NCBI RefSeq assembly: GCF_032854445.1
Contig: NC_088296.1
Span: 1,614,001-1,678,000, forward strand
Length of the DNA stretch: 64,000 nt
Direction: 5' to 3'
Source of the DNA: Liolophura sinensis
Lineage: Eukaryota > Mollusca > Polyplacophora > Chitonida > Chitonidae
The first letter of the stretch is position 1. Every line of letters starts with the position of its first letter. Positions 28,601 to 43,600 of this stretch are shown here, piece by piece. The notes under the pieces are model-generated. The model did no database searches. It was not told the DNA's origin and saw only the letters and a program-made list of their open reading frames with translations. Both the position numbers and the translations under genes were made by a program.

Positions 28601-31600
28601 GCACTGTATACATGGCTAGAGGTTTCAGTATGAGGAGGTTTTTTATATAAATCATTGTTACTTGTAGCTAGTGAATGGCACAGTGAATGGTCAAAATGGG
28701 GTATGGCAGACTTTTGTCGGGTGGTGGTGGTGTTGGTTGTGGTGGTTATGTTGAGGGTGGTGGTTGTGGTGGTTGAGGTAGTGGTTGTGGTGGTGGTGGT
28801 TGAGGTAGTGGTGGTGGTGGTTGAGGTGGTGGTGGTGGTGGTTGAGGTAGTGGTGGTGGTGGTTGAGGTAGTGGTGGTGGTGGTGGTGGTTGAGGTAGTG
28901 GTGGTTGAGGTAGTGGTGGTTGAGGTAGTGGTGGTGGTTGAGGTAGTGGTGGTGGTGGTGGTGGTTGAGGTAGTGGTGGTGGTTGTGGTGGTTGAGGTAG
29001 TGGTTGTGGTGGTGGTGGTTGAGGTAGTGGTGGTTGAGGTAGTGGTGGTGGTGGTTGAGGTAGTGGTTGTGGTGGTTGAGGTAGTGGTGGTGGTGGTGGT
29101 GGTTGAGGTGGTGGTGGTGGTGGTGGTTGAGGTAGTGGTGGTGGTGGTGGTGGTTGAGGTAGTGGTGGTGGTGAGGATGAGGAGACATTTGAGGTGGAGA
29201 TCTTGATAATATACAGAATAACTGTATAAAGATTTGAGGTGGAGGCTTTGAGGAGTATGTGTGTGACAGTTGTATAAAGATTTGAGGTGGAGGCTTTGAG
29301 GAGTATGTGTGTGACAGTTGTATGAAGATTTGAGGTGGAGGGTTTGAGGAGTATGTGTGTGACAGTTGTATAAAGATTTGAGGTGGAGAGTTCGAGGGGT
29401 ATGTGTGTGACATTTGTATAAAGATTTGAGGTGGAGGCTTTGAGGAGTATGTGTGTGACATTTGTATAAAGATTTGAGATGGAGGCTTTGAGGAGTACCT
29501 GTGTGACAGTTGTATTAAGATTTGAGGTGGAGGCTTTGAGGAGTATGTGTGTGACATTTGTATAAAGATTTGAGATGGAGGCTTTGAGGAGTACCTGTGT
29601 GACAGTTGTATAAAGATTTGAGATGGAGGCTTTGAGGAGTACCTGTTTGACAGTTGTATAAAGATTTGAGGTGGAAAGTTTGAGGGGTATCTGTGTTATA
29701 GTTGTAAAAAGATTTGAGATGGTGGGTTTGAGGAGTATGTGTGTGACATTTGTATTAAGATTTGAGGTGAATTAACATTTGAAATAGTGGGTGTGGGGAG
29801 TATCTACAGTTGTATAAAGATTTGTGGTGGAGGTGTGGAGGAATGTATCCATGTGACAATTGTATAAAGATTTAAGGTGGAGGGTTTGAGGTGCGTATAT
29901 GTGACACATAAATGTAAGCGTTGGCATCCAGACTATTATTGTACGGCTTTAATGTACTTCTGAATTGGCATTTTTTAGGTGGAATACAGTTATTCTGTTT
30001 TTCCAGACATAATACCACCTTAAATAATTCTATATATGTTATGAAATTCTTTGAAAATGGTGAATTTTCTTGTCATGTTAGACCAGTGTAATGGACCTCA
30101 TTTAATAAATGTACTTCACCTTCTTTTGCAAGAATGTTATGAAATAAAATGTCCATGTGATAGTTGTATTTGGTGAATGACAGTAAAGCTTTTAAAAGTT
30201 GGGATAATTTTGTTGTTAGAGCTGTGGACATATGTGGTTGGATGTTGACATACCTGTGTGCTTTCTTTTACTTGCAAAAATATTGGCAAATAAGACTTCC
30301 ACATGATATAAAATATATTCATTTGAGGTGAACAAAATATTTTCACATGGCTCTGGTTTATTTTCTGCAGATGCCTCCACAGGCAGACAGTGGGCGTGTC
30401 CACCTTCCCGCGGGTAAAGCTTTGCCCGTATTTGGACGTCGTCATAACGCCTTGGTGCGCAAAGCGTCCATCATCAAGGCCACTCAGGAGGGCGATGAGA
30501 AGAAGATCCTGTTCCAGGTGAGTCAGCAGACTTTGTCTTGATCTATAATAAACCACTAGAACACTCTTGGTGAAAGTTCAAACCCAGCCTTGGGTGGGAA
30601 ATTAATAGATTTATTTTAATTTCTCCTTATGGTAATCAATAAATAAATATCAATAAATATCAATCTGTCCCTGCTTTTGCGTTGTGTTTCTTGGTTTCTT
30701 TAAGTGCTCTACCCTGGAAAACCATTGTCAGTGATAGTTAGAGGGTGTCAGGTTCTACTGTAATGCCATGCTGCCTTCAGTGTAACGTCATTATGATGAG
30801 GTTGGAGAAGAGTGCTTTAAATAAGCATTGTTAGTGTTAGATGAATTATACTGGGGCCTTCGTGACAATCTAAAGCGATCAACAACACTCATTTAGCTTC
30901 AGATCAAGATCACTTGCCTTCCAACAGTATGATGTGTATTTCTTTGAATCACACATGGGAAAGTTCATTAGTGACTTGCCAAAGGTCTGTGGTTTTTGCC
31001 AGGCCCTCTGGTTTCCTCCACCCATAATACTGGCGGCCATCGTGTAGGTGAAATATTCACCCCTCAAGTAAATTAGATAGATGGCCATGTCTCGGCCACT
31101 CTATTGAGTGAAAAACTGAAATGTGGCGTTAAACAACAATCTAATTAAGAAATAAATACTGAAGAGTTCTTGTTTTTTGTTCATCAGATCGATCAGTTTG
31201 GGGTGACTCGAGAGGTGACCATCAACCGGGCAGAGAAGAAGCTGTTTGAGATCAACAAGAAGACTGAGTACCCGGCAGGTGACAAGTGGGCAGTGCTGGT
31301 CAGTGTGGAGGCCTCGTACGGGCGCAAGACCATCTCCCTCAGGTCGTTAGTGCAGGTAAGGTGTACCTGTGTGTCAGCCTGTGTTCCATCCCTGTCTGCC
31401 TGTGTTCCCTCTGTGTCTGCCTGTGTTCCTTCTGTGACTGCCTCTGTTCCTTCTGTGTCTGTCTGTGTTCTGTCTGTCTGTGCTGTGGTGGTGTTTTTTT
31501 TCTCTCTCTCTCTCGGTGTTTACTCTACCTCTGTCATGTCTGCCTGTATCCAGCCTTTTGCAGTACATGTGTCTCTTTATCTCTCTGCTGGATCTCTTTT

Positions 31601-34600
31601 CATCTCTGTTGTGTCTGTTCACCAGTTTATATGTTGCCTTGTACTTGTGTGTTTACAATTTTGTCTCTTCTCTATCTCTGTCTACAAACTTATTTCTGTG
31701 CTGTACATGTGTATATCTGTGCTGAGTCTATTCAACTCTCACTGTCATCGTTTAGCTCTGCAATATCTCCCAATAACTCTGTCATACCTGATCACCTCTG
31801 TCGTTTCTCTGCCATATGTCTTTTCATTTTTTAGGGCCCTCCGTGGCTCAGTCGGTTAGCGTGCTAAGGCAGCGTAATGACCCAGGAGCCTCTCACCAAT
31901 ACGGTCGCTGTGAGTTCAAGTCCACCTCATGCTGGCTTCCTCTTCGGTCGTAAGTGGGAGGTCTGCCAGCAACCTGTGGATGGTCGTGGGTTTCCCCTGA
32001 GCTGTGCCCGGTTTCCACCCACCATAATGCTGGCCGCCGTCGTATAAGTGAAATATTCTTGAGTATTGCGTAAAACACCAATCAAATAAATAAATCTTTT
32101 CATTTTCTGTTGTATCTTATCATCTCTTTGCCATGTCTTTGTTCATCGTTCTGCTGTATCTCTTATCATTTCTGCCATATCTTTGTTCATCTTTCTGCCA
32201 TATCTTTGTTCATCTCTGCCATCTCTTTGTTCATCTTTCTGTTGTATCTCTTATCTTCTCTCTGCCATGTCTTTGTTCATCTTTCTGTTGTATCTCTTAT
32301 CTTCTCTCTGCCATATCTTTGTTCATCTTTGTGTTGTATCTTTTATCATCTCTCTGCCATATCTTTGTTCATCTTTCTGTTGTATCTCTTATCTTCTCTC
32401 TGCCATATCTTTGTTCATCTTTCTGTTGTATCTCTTATCTTCTCTCTGCCATATCTTTGTTCATCTTTCTGTTGTATCTTTTATCATCTCTGCCATATCT
32501 TTGTTCATTTTTCTGTTGTATCTCTTATCATCTCTCTGCCATATCTTTGTTCTTCTCTACCATATCCATGTACATCTCTGCAGTATGTTCTGTCTGCCAT
32601 ATATCTGTTCATCCCTCTGCCATGTTTCTGTTGATCTTTGTCATATGCTCATCTGTGTCATGCAGTAATTCATCTGCCATGTCCCTTGTGTCACAGGTGC
32701 ATAACCACATGTCCCAGGCTGTGGAGGTGTTTTACAAGAAGGGGGAGAAGGACCTGGTGAGCGTGGGGCGGGCCGACCCTGGTAAAAGCCTGCCACTTCC
32801 TCTCCCAGCTCTCTACACCTATACTAGCGAGATCTACTTCAAGCCCGTCAGCGACAGGTCAGTACTGCCTCCCACAGGGAGCTGTGAGTTCAAACCTAGC
32901 CTTGAGCCGGGAATTTATAGGTTTTCCTCTGTCACTGTTGAAGCTTGAGTGACTGTTCATTCTTTCTAACATTCATCGAAGCCCATTTGTTTTCCACCAA
33001 TATGGTGTGTACACCAGTTGTGGAAAAATCCATCAAAATCTTGCCAATGGTCGGTGGTTTACCCTGTGCACTCTGGCTGCCACCACTGATGTGACTGGCC
33101 CCTATTTTTAAGGGAAAATTTCTTGAGTATGGCATTAAGCAAGAATCAGAGAAATAAGATAAATTTACCTGATAGTACCGTAGAATTATCCCTGGGGGGT
33201 CCTCACCGATCCCAACTCTCCCAAACTGTCAGGCTCTGCACTTCCCATTGATTGTTCATCTCCACATCACGCTGGTGCCGTTTTATCTGCTGTTCAAGTC
33301 GTTATGTTTGTCAGGTACCTGACTGAAAGTTGGTGGTTAACTCCTGGGCACTCTGGTTTCCGCCTCAGACAAAAACCTGTCCAAAATGCCCAATTGTGCC
33401 AGTTTAAAGCACCAATAAATCTAGACGCAGATTTCTTAAAGTAGTTTGAAATATGAGACAAGCCAGCTGTACAATGAACGAACCATTTCTTCACTCTTCC
33501 CAAAGCCTGTGTAATCACCAAGGCCTTCAGTAACACAGCGTTGTTGTTGTTGTAGGTACGGCATTTGTACAAATGGGGTAAACTGGAGAACCGCCTCAGA
33601 GAGTGGATTATTCCCCCTTACCTGTGCAACGAAGGACGGTCATGCGTCGTTCTACATGAACGTAAGTCAGCGTTGTGAGCTAGGATAAAACGGATTCCAG
33701 AAATAACTGTGCAAAAATGAACAACATGCTCAAAACAGCACTGCCCAATCCTTGTGATGTATATATACATGTAATACTCTTGGGTATGGCTTGAAACTCC
33801 AGTGAAATAGGTACACAGATTTCGACCGGAACATCCTACAAGAGGATTGCTCAGTTAGTTAGCCAGGAGCCTCTCACCAGTGCGGTGGCTGTGAGTTCAA
33901 GTCCAGCTCAACCTGGCTACCTCTCAGGCTATATGTGGGAAGGTCTGCCAGCAAACTGTGGATGATCATGGGTTTCCCCCAGGGCTCTGCTCGGTTTCCT
34001 CGTGCCATAATGCTGGCGGCCGTCATGTAAATGAAATATTCAGTGGCCACCCATAGTTCTCAGATAATTAATCATCTGTAGCACTTTGCATATCAAAGAC
34101 CATGGAAGTCTTTCACCTCATAGTACCCACCCATAGTACATGGACTGTCAAATGTATATCAGTGTATGTCAAATGTGATTTGCATATCAACAACCTGTTT
34201 GGCAAATTTGTACGTGAACTTCCACACAGTGTCTTTTACCAGCACAATGATTAGCAGCTCCATACCATACGCAGTCACTGCTCTGCAATCCTTTCACATA
34301 AGGTAAACATAGTTCTTATTTGTGACAGTACAATAATTTTGCCCTTTTGTATTGATTTAATTGATTATTGATCTTAGCAGTACTCTAATTGGACAAATTT
34401 ACCTGTGTAACACAGTGTCAATCAATCTACTTTATTTTGGGTTAGAGGTTAAGTTTTGAATGTATCACATGACTTGAACATTGTGCAGTTTTATCAACTG
34501 TTCAGTCAAGCGAGTTGCCGGTATTCTCTGAAAGCCTTTTTCACAAGTGGAATTTTCCAGTACCCATAGTGCTTACAGATACACTCACAAGATACAGATC

Positions 34601-37600
34601 TCGTTTTGGCTATCCCCCGTCATTTTGTCAATCACTAGAACAGCAACTGATCTCGTTTAGGCTGTCCCCCGTCATTTTGTCAATCATTAGAACAGTGACA
34701 GATCTCGTTTTGGCTATCCCCCGTCATTTTGTCAATCATTAGAACAGTGACAGATCTCGTTTTGGCTATCCCCCGTCATTTTGTCAATCATTAGAACAGT
34801 GACAGATCTCGTTTTGGCTGTCCCCTCTCATTTTGTCAATCACTAGAACAGTGACAGATCTCGTTTTGGCTGTCCCCCATCATTTTGTTAATCATTAGAA
34901 CAGCGACAGATCTCGTTTTGGCTGTCCCCTCTCATTTTGTCAATCATTAGAACAGTGACAGATCTCGTTTTGGCTGTCCCCCATCATTTTGTTAATCATT
35001 AGAACAGTGACAGATCTCGTTTTGGCTGTCCCCTCTCATTTTGTCAATCATTAGAACAGTGACAGATCTCGTTTTGGCTGTCCCCCATCATTTTGTTAAT
35101 CATTAGAACAGCGACAGATCTCGTTTTGGCTGTCCCCCGTCATTTTGTCAATCACTAGAACAGCAACTGATCTCGTTTAGGCTGTCCCCCGTAATTTTGT
35201 CAATCACTAGAACAGCAACAGATCTCGTTTTGGCTGTCCCTTGTAATTTTGTCAATCACTAGAACAGCGACAGATCTCGTTTTGGCTGTCCCCCATCATT
35301 TTGTTAATCATTAGAACAGCGACAGATCTCGTTTTGGCTGTCCCCCATCATTTTGTTAATCATTAGAACAGTGACAGATCTCGTTTTGGCTGTCCCCCTG
35401 ACATTTTGTCAATCTCTAGAACAGTGACAGATCTCATTTTGGCTGTCCCCCGTCATTTTGTCAATCACTAAAACAGTGACAGATCTCATTTTGGCTGTCC
35501 CCCGTCATTTTGTCAATCACTAGAACAGTGACAGATCTCGCTTTGGCTGTACCTCGTCATTTTGTCAATCACTAGAGCAGCGACAGATCTCGTTTTGGCT
35601 GTCCCGTCATTTTGCCAGTCACTAGGACAGTGACAGATCTCGTTTTGGCTGTCCCCCGTCATTTTGTCAATCACTAGAACAGTGACAGATCTCGTTTTGG
35701 CTGTCCCCCGTCATTTTGTCAATCACTAGAACAGCAACAGATCTCATTTTGGCTGTCCCCCTGACATTTTGTCAATCACTAGAACAGCATCAGATCTCGT
35801 TTTGGCTGTCCCCCGTCATTTTGTTAATCATTAGAACAGTGACAGATCTCGATTTGGCTGTCCCCACTCATTTTGTCAATCACTAGAACAGCGACAGTTA
35901 AGTTGTTTTTGTCTTGATTGTTTGTATTTTCCATTGCCCAGGTAAATCCAACCCCAGAGAAGGTTCTGTTTGAAGACTCTTCAGAGATGAATCGAGAGTG
36001 CCTGACCCTCAATCTCCACCCCACGGTCATCCTACACAACTTGTTGCCCTTCTCCTTGAGCTGTTTGCTGGAGGTAAGGTGTGGTAGCAGAGCTGGCCCA
36101 ATCCAGGCTTTAAACATGGACCATGGTGTTCACAAGAAATGTCCAAAGGATTACAAGAAATTCCCACAGTCCAGCCCAAATTCCAACACTTAGTCATTGT
36201 GCTTACAAGAAATTCAGAATCTACCACTTTAGCCATTGGAGATTAAAAGAAATTTTCTGAAAAAAGAATGAAATCGAGAAGTTTGCGCAATAAACTTACA
36301 AGAAATTTCTAATAGCCTGAAAGTTAAGCCTAAAACTAAATGGGCACATCACAGAACTTGGATTGACCAATGAAATTTCAAGACAGCTTTATAAATATTC
36401 ATGAGGTATAATAATTTTAAATATGACATGGGACTGAAGCTGTGTCATGCCAATCAGATAAATAAGTAAATGAATGTATTGATCAATTTGTAACTAGACA
36501 TGTCCATACCGGTGACGTAGTATAGATGCAATGTGTTCATGCAAACGACTGATTTATTTATTTGATTCGGGTTTTATGCTGTGCTCAAGATTATTTCACT
36601 TATACAATGGAGGCCAGCATTACGGGGAGGAAACCGACCATCCGCAGGTTGCTGGCAGACCTTCCCACTTAGGGCAGGAGACCCCCAATTGACAGTTCAA
36701 CAGTGATTTAGCTAGTACTGTACCTGAAATAAATCAAATTTGAGATTGAAAAAACTAAATCGGACTTACATTGTGTATAGTTAAAAAGCTCTAGAGCACA
36801 ATCGAAGACATCCATCGATTGTGTAAATATATGAGCAAATAAGTTATCCTGCATGTATGATGACGTGAATATTCATGACTTTCAGACCAAAATTGATGGT
36901 GGGAGTCAGGTTTGTATCAATATTCAAGTGTAACAGTTTAATAAAATCCTACCTCAGCACTCCTGTACTATCTTTACAAGTTCTCAGCTTACCAACAACT
37001 CATCTTGCGGGTTTGACCTCGTCCTATTTAAGGGTTGTGATTTCCTCAATAATGGACTTCAGGACATGTAATTGTAGTACTGACTATTTTGCTAAGATTC
37101 AGTGAAAATTTTTTCTTACCTGGCAGAATATGCTTAATTTTGAATTTTGGCAAATTGTAAAAAAATTGGAATTGTCCTGAAAGAGAACAAATTTGAACAT
37201 GTCTGATGCTCAACGTTTGCAAATTTCAAGGACAAGAGAAAACAAAAATGTGTTCCTAAATCTCAGTGGTATTTTTAAAATATGTTATTATAAGTCTTTT
37301 AACAAAAACCTTTAAATTCTGCCTTACTGAATATTGTGCAAAAAAAAAAAAAGCCCTGGTCAGCTGAATTTTCTTAACCTTTTCACACATGAGGAAATGT
37401 GAAAAATTAAGGGGAAGAAAGGTATAGAAGATGAATGTATTCTTGATATAATAAAATGGAACGATGCAGAGAGAACATTTTAATGTACCTGCGTACATGC
37501 CAAGAGCATTGGTGGAAAATTTGACATTGAAAGTGTCAGTGACTCTTGTAGTGTGAAGAGGTTATGAGTGGTTTATAATATCGGTTTTACATTGGGTTGT

Positions 37601-40600
37601 ATGAGTGGTTTATAATATGGGTTTTACATTGGGTTGTATTTACTCCACCCTTACAAGGTATAATTGTATTCTATTCTTTCTGCTGCTTTGACAATTTCTA
37701 TTTCAGTTTTACAAAACAAACTTTTTGTTTCTTCACTTCGATCAAGTTTTATTATTGTCTTTTTGCCATTATAGGCCTACAATGCTACCAGCAAGTCATT
37801 TGCAGTATGGACTTCATTTAACCATCATTTAACACAATGCTAAAATCATAAGCAAAATGTTCTACACCACTGCTTAAAAGCTGTATTAATTAAGTCAGGT
37901 GAATAAGTAAATATTTATGTTTAGTACAACAACTCATTGTCAGATAATATCAAGCAGTTTTAGTTCACCTGTTTATAAACCTGCAGATGTGAAAAAGTGA
38001 GAAATTAACAACGGCATAATCACCATTTGGATTTACATAACAAATTAACATATTGGGAAAACATTTAATCATATAAATTTTAACACATCCAACGGGGGAA
38101 AGAAGTGCTTGACATTTTTGAAAATCCATCTTTACAGAAAATGCTTCTACCCTGCGTTACCTAAAGGTAATAATAGACAAAGTACCTTGGTCCAGTACGG
38201 TTTACATATAAAATGGACAGTGTAGGTCTTACCACTTTCACCAAAGGGGAGTTGTCAGAAATGCCAGGCACTATTTCCAGGCTTTCCCTGAGGGAATAAT
38301 AACAACAACCCAGTGTTAGTGTATTGGGACTGATATCCAGTCCATCTGCCCAGTTACATCGTACCATAGAGCTGGCTGCCATCTTAAAACATCAGTCAGA
38401 TGAATTAATAAATCTGACAAATGTGCTAGCAAAATCTGTGATAACAATTCTGTTTCAGATGACATTCAGCCTGTAATCAAGCTGTAATAATTAAATGAAA
38501 TAAATGGACAAGGATTTTATTTTTAAAACATGTAGTTTTCTATTTTTGTACTTTTTTGTGTTTTATTTCCTGACATATATATTTATATTTTTTTGCCATG
38601 TGACACTAACATAACGGCAAGGTGATCGGGTTACCGCCTATTGTTGTTGTTGTTGTTTTTTCTTTCGTGAAACTTTTTATGCTTTTAAACATAGGTGATG
38701 GATTACAGTGTAAAAAATGTAAAAATAAATACAGGATCTATTGTCTCAATATCAACTTCAATTTGATTTTTCCTGGTACAAACTGACAATATGAAAATAC
38801 AGTAACTGAATGTACACACATAAACAACCTTACACTAAATTCACTCATGACGAACTTTCATATTGTGACAGTTCTGTTGATTATAGAAGAGAGTTTTGAG
38901 GTTTGTTTGAAAGCTAGGTGATACCAGAAAATTCCAGTTTCAACAGCCAAAGTAGTATTCAGTGGGATTAATGCAATTTTTTAGGTGAAAGGTATAAAAG
39001 TATTTAGTGCATGGAATTTTAATTGAGGTGGAACATGCTTCAGTGGAAACTGTGTGATCTGACAGTCATTACTGTGTGTGCTGACAGTCATTAAAGGGGA
39101 TTTGTCTCCCACTTATACGGCCAATAACTCTGTACATTTGCTTCAGTGGAATCTGTGTGATCTGACAGTCATTAAAGGGGATTTGTCTCCCACTTATACG
39201 GCCAGTAACTCTGTACATTTGCTTCAGTGGAATCTGTGTGATCTGACAGTCATTACTGTGTGTGCTGACAGTCATTAAAGGGGATTTGTCTCCCACTTAT
39301 ACGGCCAATAACTCTGTACATTTGCTTCAGTGGAATCTGTGTGATCTGACAGTCATTACTGTGTGTGCTGACAGTCATTAAAGGGGATTTGTCTCCCACT
39401 TATACGGCCAATAACTCTGTACATTTGCTTCAGTGGAAACTGTGTGATCTGACAGTCATTACTGTGTGTGCTGACAGTCATTAAAGGGGATTTGTCTCCC
39501 ACTTATACGGCCAATAACTGTACATTTGCTTCAGTGGAATCTGTGTGATCTGACAGTCATTAAAGGGGATTTGTCTCCCACTTATACGGCCAGTAACTCT
39601 GTACATTTGCTTCAGTGGAATCTGTGTGATCTGACAGTCATTAAAGGGGATTTGTCTCCCACTCATAGGGCCAGTAACTCTGTACAAATTAAGTTTTCCA
39701 ATACTTTGCCCTATGTTGTTGATTTCCTCATAAGCACTCCAGTTTCCTACAGCCAGAAATCTCATGACCATCACATACATGTAAGTGACTTGTTACATAT
39801 GGTGTTAAACAACAGTTAGACAAATAAATATAACAACATTTTAAATCAAATGGCCAATTGCCAGAGCATGAAAACAATGGCCAATTGCCAAAGCATGAAA
39901 ACCTACACCCCACTTTAGTACATTTACATCTCACCTTTCTGATTTATGGTCTGGTATGCATGTGCATAGAGGTTATAAAGTTTATAAAGTTGTCCTATGA
40001 TTTCTCCAGGATGCCACTGAAGAGGTACACCTAGACAGGGGAGAGAACTACGCTCTGTATAACGCCAGTGTGAACAAGTCATCCATGGAGTTCAAAGTAA
40101 GTTCATGTTTTGTTTAGGAAGTAAGCCTATATGTTAAACATGCACTGTCAGAAGTGCATAAAGGCTACGTTTGATGGGAAAAATTCAGTTTTCCTGATAA
40201 GAAATTAATTAAACTGCTCAAAAGGCTCTGAATTGGCTGTATAATTTGGAAGAATTAATCAGAATGAAGCAAATTTGTCATTTGAAAGTGCTAAACTAAT
40301 AGGAGAAGTATAGTACAACTGCGTTAATTACTGTGGCATGGTCGACATCATGTGGTTTTCCTACGGGTAGAGCACAGTTATAGTTTGACAATGTGCTGTG
40401 CAATGATCTAGGATTATCTTCACTGATAGAAATGCATTTTTTCACAGTCAGATATGACTCCTAGATTAAAGCTAATATTATCTCCCCTTGGTTGCAGATG
40501 AAGTACAGAGGCCTTCAGTGGACAGGGCGCAGACAGATTCAGGCAGATGTCCCCGAACTATCCATCTGGACGTTTGAAGCAACCAATGAGAAGGGAGAGA

Positions 40601-43600
40601 AAAAGCATTTGGTTAGTATGTGGGTGAGCTTCATGTAAGCCTTCACCAAAAGGAATTATGCAGCTGATGTTAACAAGGTTGTCTGTTTTTTTTATTTGGA
40701 AATTGTCTTCAGACAGTCTATAAATCTAGAGGATGGACAGGTGATTTCCTTCACCCAAGTACTTGACCACCATCAGATCTGAGAAAAACCCTCGACCACA
40801 AGCAGAATTGGTACATGGAAAGTCTGAAATCTTCCACCACATCTTCCACCAATATATGTCACTCGTGGTAAGGTTTGTCAGCAACTTGCCAAAGGTTGAC
40901 AGTTTACCTTGTTCACACTTCAGTTTCTTTCACCCATTCTTTCGCTGACTTATCATATCATGTGAAAACTTCTTGGTCAGAATGGCACAAAACAGCAACC
41001 AATCAGTGAGTGCACCCAAAGGTCTTCCTACCTTGTTTTTCCTGTGTGGAAGAGAAACAATCTTGAACATGGCATTAACCTGAAATGAAATTAATTAGCA
41101 GGTAAACACAGCTGACTGTAACAATGTTATCTTGTTTTCAGGACCTGGGTCTTCACAATAAACAGGGCTCAGGAACTTTGGACATCTCTCTGTACAGTCC
41201 TTACTGGATGATCAACAAGACGGGCATGCCACTGGCTTACAGGGTAAGGGCAAGCCATCAGCCCCACCTTTTTATCTTTTTTTGTTGACATTTTGACACT
41301 AAGCCTTTTTGTCTGCAAGAATAACATTAACTAATAGCTGATTTTTTAAGCCAGTCGAGTGGCTGAGTTAAAGTCCAGCTCATCCTGGCAGCCTCTTCTG
41401 TCATACGTGGGAAAGTCTGCCAGCAACCTGTGGATGGTTGTGAGGTTTCCCTTGTGCTCTGCTCGGTTTTCTCCCACCATAATGCTGGCTGCCGTCATAC
41501 AGTGAAATATACTTTAGCACACTTTAAAACACTAATCAAATAAATAGGTAAATAAAGCTAATTACCCATTTGTCATCATATCATCTTCCCTAGATCAGTG
41601 TGTTTAACCCACTCTTTCCTCATCCTCACAAATGTCACCTCCATATTTTCCCCTTGTTTGCTCATCCAGGGATCCAAAGAGGTTTGTATGTTTACTTGGC
41701 ATGTGTCCAATCTATGGGACGTGTCCAATCTGTGGCACGTGTCCAGTCTATGGCACATGTCCAATCTATGGCATGTGTCTGATCTGTGGCATGATATATG
41801 TATTTTTAGAGATTAAAATTTATAATTCCTTATGCTTGGATAGTTGTTGACTATGTAAACTCTGTTTTAGCACATAGTTTAGGAGCTACACCGTACATGT
41901 ACGAGGGGCCAATTCTTCCTACTCTGTTATTCAACATTCGCATGTGGCATCACCTCACAAACCAAAAACATTTTTAGGAATTCTTGTTTTTATCTTCTTT
42001 TTCCTGTGACTACAAATCCTTAGGAAGCAAAGACTTGTTTTCTCAGGTTAGAAATGCCACGGAAAGTCTAAGATATTCCAGGAACATTTTTTTGGACTGT
42101 GATGGTAATGTATATACACACACAGCTGAAGAGATGGTATGGTACTTCTCAGCATAGGTCAGGTACACCTGCAGCTGAAGAGATGGTATGGTACTTCTCA
42201 GCACAGGTCAGGTACACCTGCAGCTGAAGAGATGGTATGGTACTTCTCAGCATAGGTCAGGTACACCTGCAGCTGAAGAGATGGTGTGGTACTTCTCAGC
42301 ACAGGTCAGATACACCTGCAAGCTGAAGAGATGGTATGGTACTTTTCAGCATAGGTCAGGTACACCTGCAGCTGAAGAGATGGTATGTTACTTCTCAGCA
42401 TAGGTCAGGTACACCTGCAGCTGAAGAGATGGTATGGTACTTCTCAGCATAGGTCAGATACACCTGCAGCTGAAGAGATGGTATAGTACTTCTCAGCATA
42501 GGTCAGGTACACCTGCAGCTGAAGAGATGGTATGGTACTTCTCAGCATAGGTCAGGTACACCTGCAGCTGAAGAGATGGTGTGGTACTTCTCAGCATAGG
42601 TCAGGTACACCTGCAGCTGAAGAGATGGTGTGGTACTTCTCAGCATAGGTCAGGTACACCTGCAGCTGAAGAGATGGTGTGGTACTTCTCAGCATAGGTC
42701 AGGTACACCTGCAGCTGAAGAGATGGTATGGTACTTCTCAGCATAGGTCAGGTACACCTGCAGCTGAAGAGATGGTATGGTACTTCTCAGCATATGTCAG
42801 GTACACCTGCAGCTGAAGAGAGGGTGTGGTACTTCTCAGCATAGGTCAGATACACCTGCAAGCTGAAGAGATGGTATGGTACTTTTCAGCATAGGTCAGA
42901 TACACCTGCAAGCTGAAGAGATGGTATGGTACTTCTCAGCACAGGTCAGATACACCTGCAGCTGAAGAGATGGTATGGTACTTCTCAGCATAGGTCAGGC
43001 ACACCTGCAGCTGAAGAGATGGTGTGGTACTTCTCAGCATAGGTCAGATACACCTGCAAGCTGAAGAGATGGTATGGTACTTTTCAGCATAGGTCAGGTA
43101 CCCCTGCAAGCTGAAGAGATGGTATGGTACTTCTCAGCATACGTGAGGTACACCTGCAAGCTGAAGAGATGGTATGGTACTTCTCAGCATAGGTCAGGTA
43201 CACCTGCAGCTGCAGAGATGGTGTGGTACTTCTCAGCATAGGTCAGGTACACCTGCAGCTGAAGAGATGGTGTGGCACTTCTCAGCATAGGTCAGGTACA
43301 CCTGCAGCTGAAGAGATGGTATGGCACTTCTCAGCATAGGTCAGGTACACCTGCAGCTGAAGAGATGGTGTGGCACTTCTCAGCATAGGTCAGGTACACC
43401 TGCAGCTGAAGAGATGGTATGGTACTTCTCAGCATATGTCAGGTACACCTGCAGCTGAAGAGATGGTGTGGTACTTCTCAGCACAGGTCAGGTACACCTG
43501 CAGCTGAAGAGATGATATGGTACTTCTCAGCATAGGTCAGGTACACCTGCAGCTGAAGAGATGGTATGTTACTTCTCAGCAGAGGTCAGGTACACCTGCA

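Noticed and set aside
28655-29557. Valine-rich plus-strand and His/Tyr-rich minus-strand frames of 180-290 codons
   Set aside because: Translations of the GGT tract and the 48-bp array; low complexity with no gene features.
31491-31818. Coding continuation of exon 14 as a Cys/Ser/Val-rich protein
   Set aside because: The donor cag|gtaagg at 31356 is strong, and the following sequence is short pyrimidine-rich repeats. Exon 15 continues the family alignment directly.
32110-32948. Overlapping Leu/Ser/Phe-rich frames resembling membrane proteins
   Set aside because: Hydrophobic codons come from the T/C-rich 46-bp array. Only 32697-32857 is real coding sequence.
36691-39000. Additional hidden VPS13 exon
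   Set aside because: No frame with VPS13-like sequence and paired splice sites was seen, and exons 17 and 18 join in phase without a gap relative to the family.
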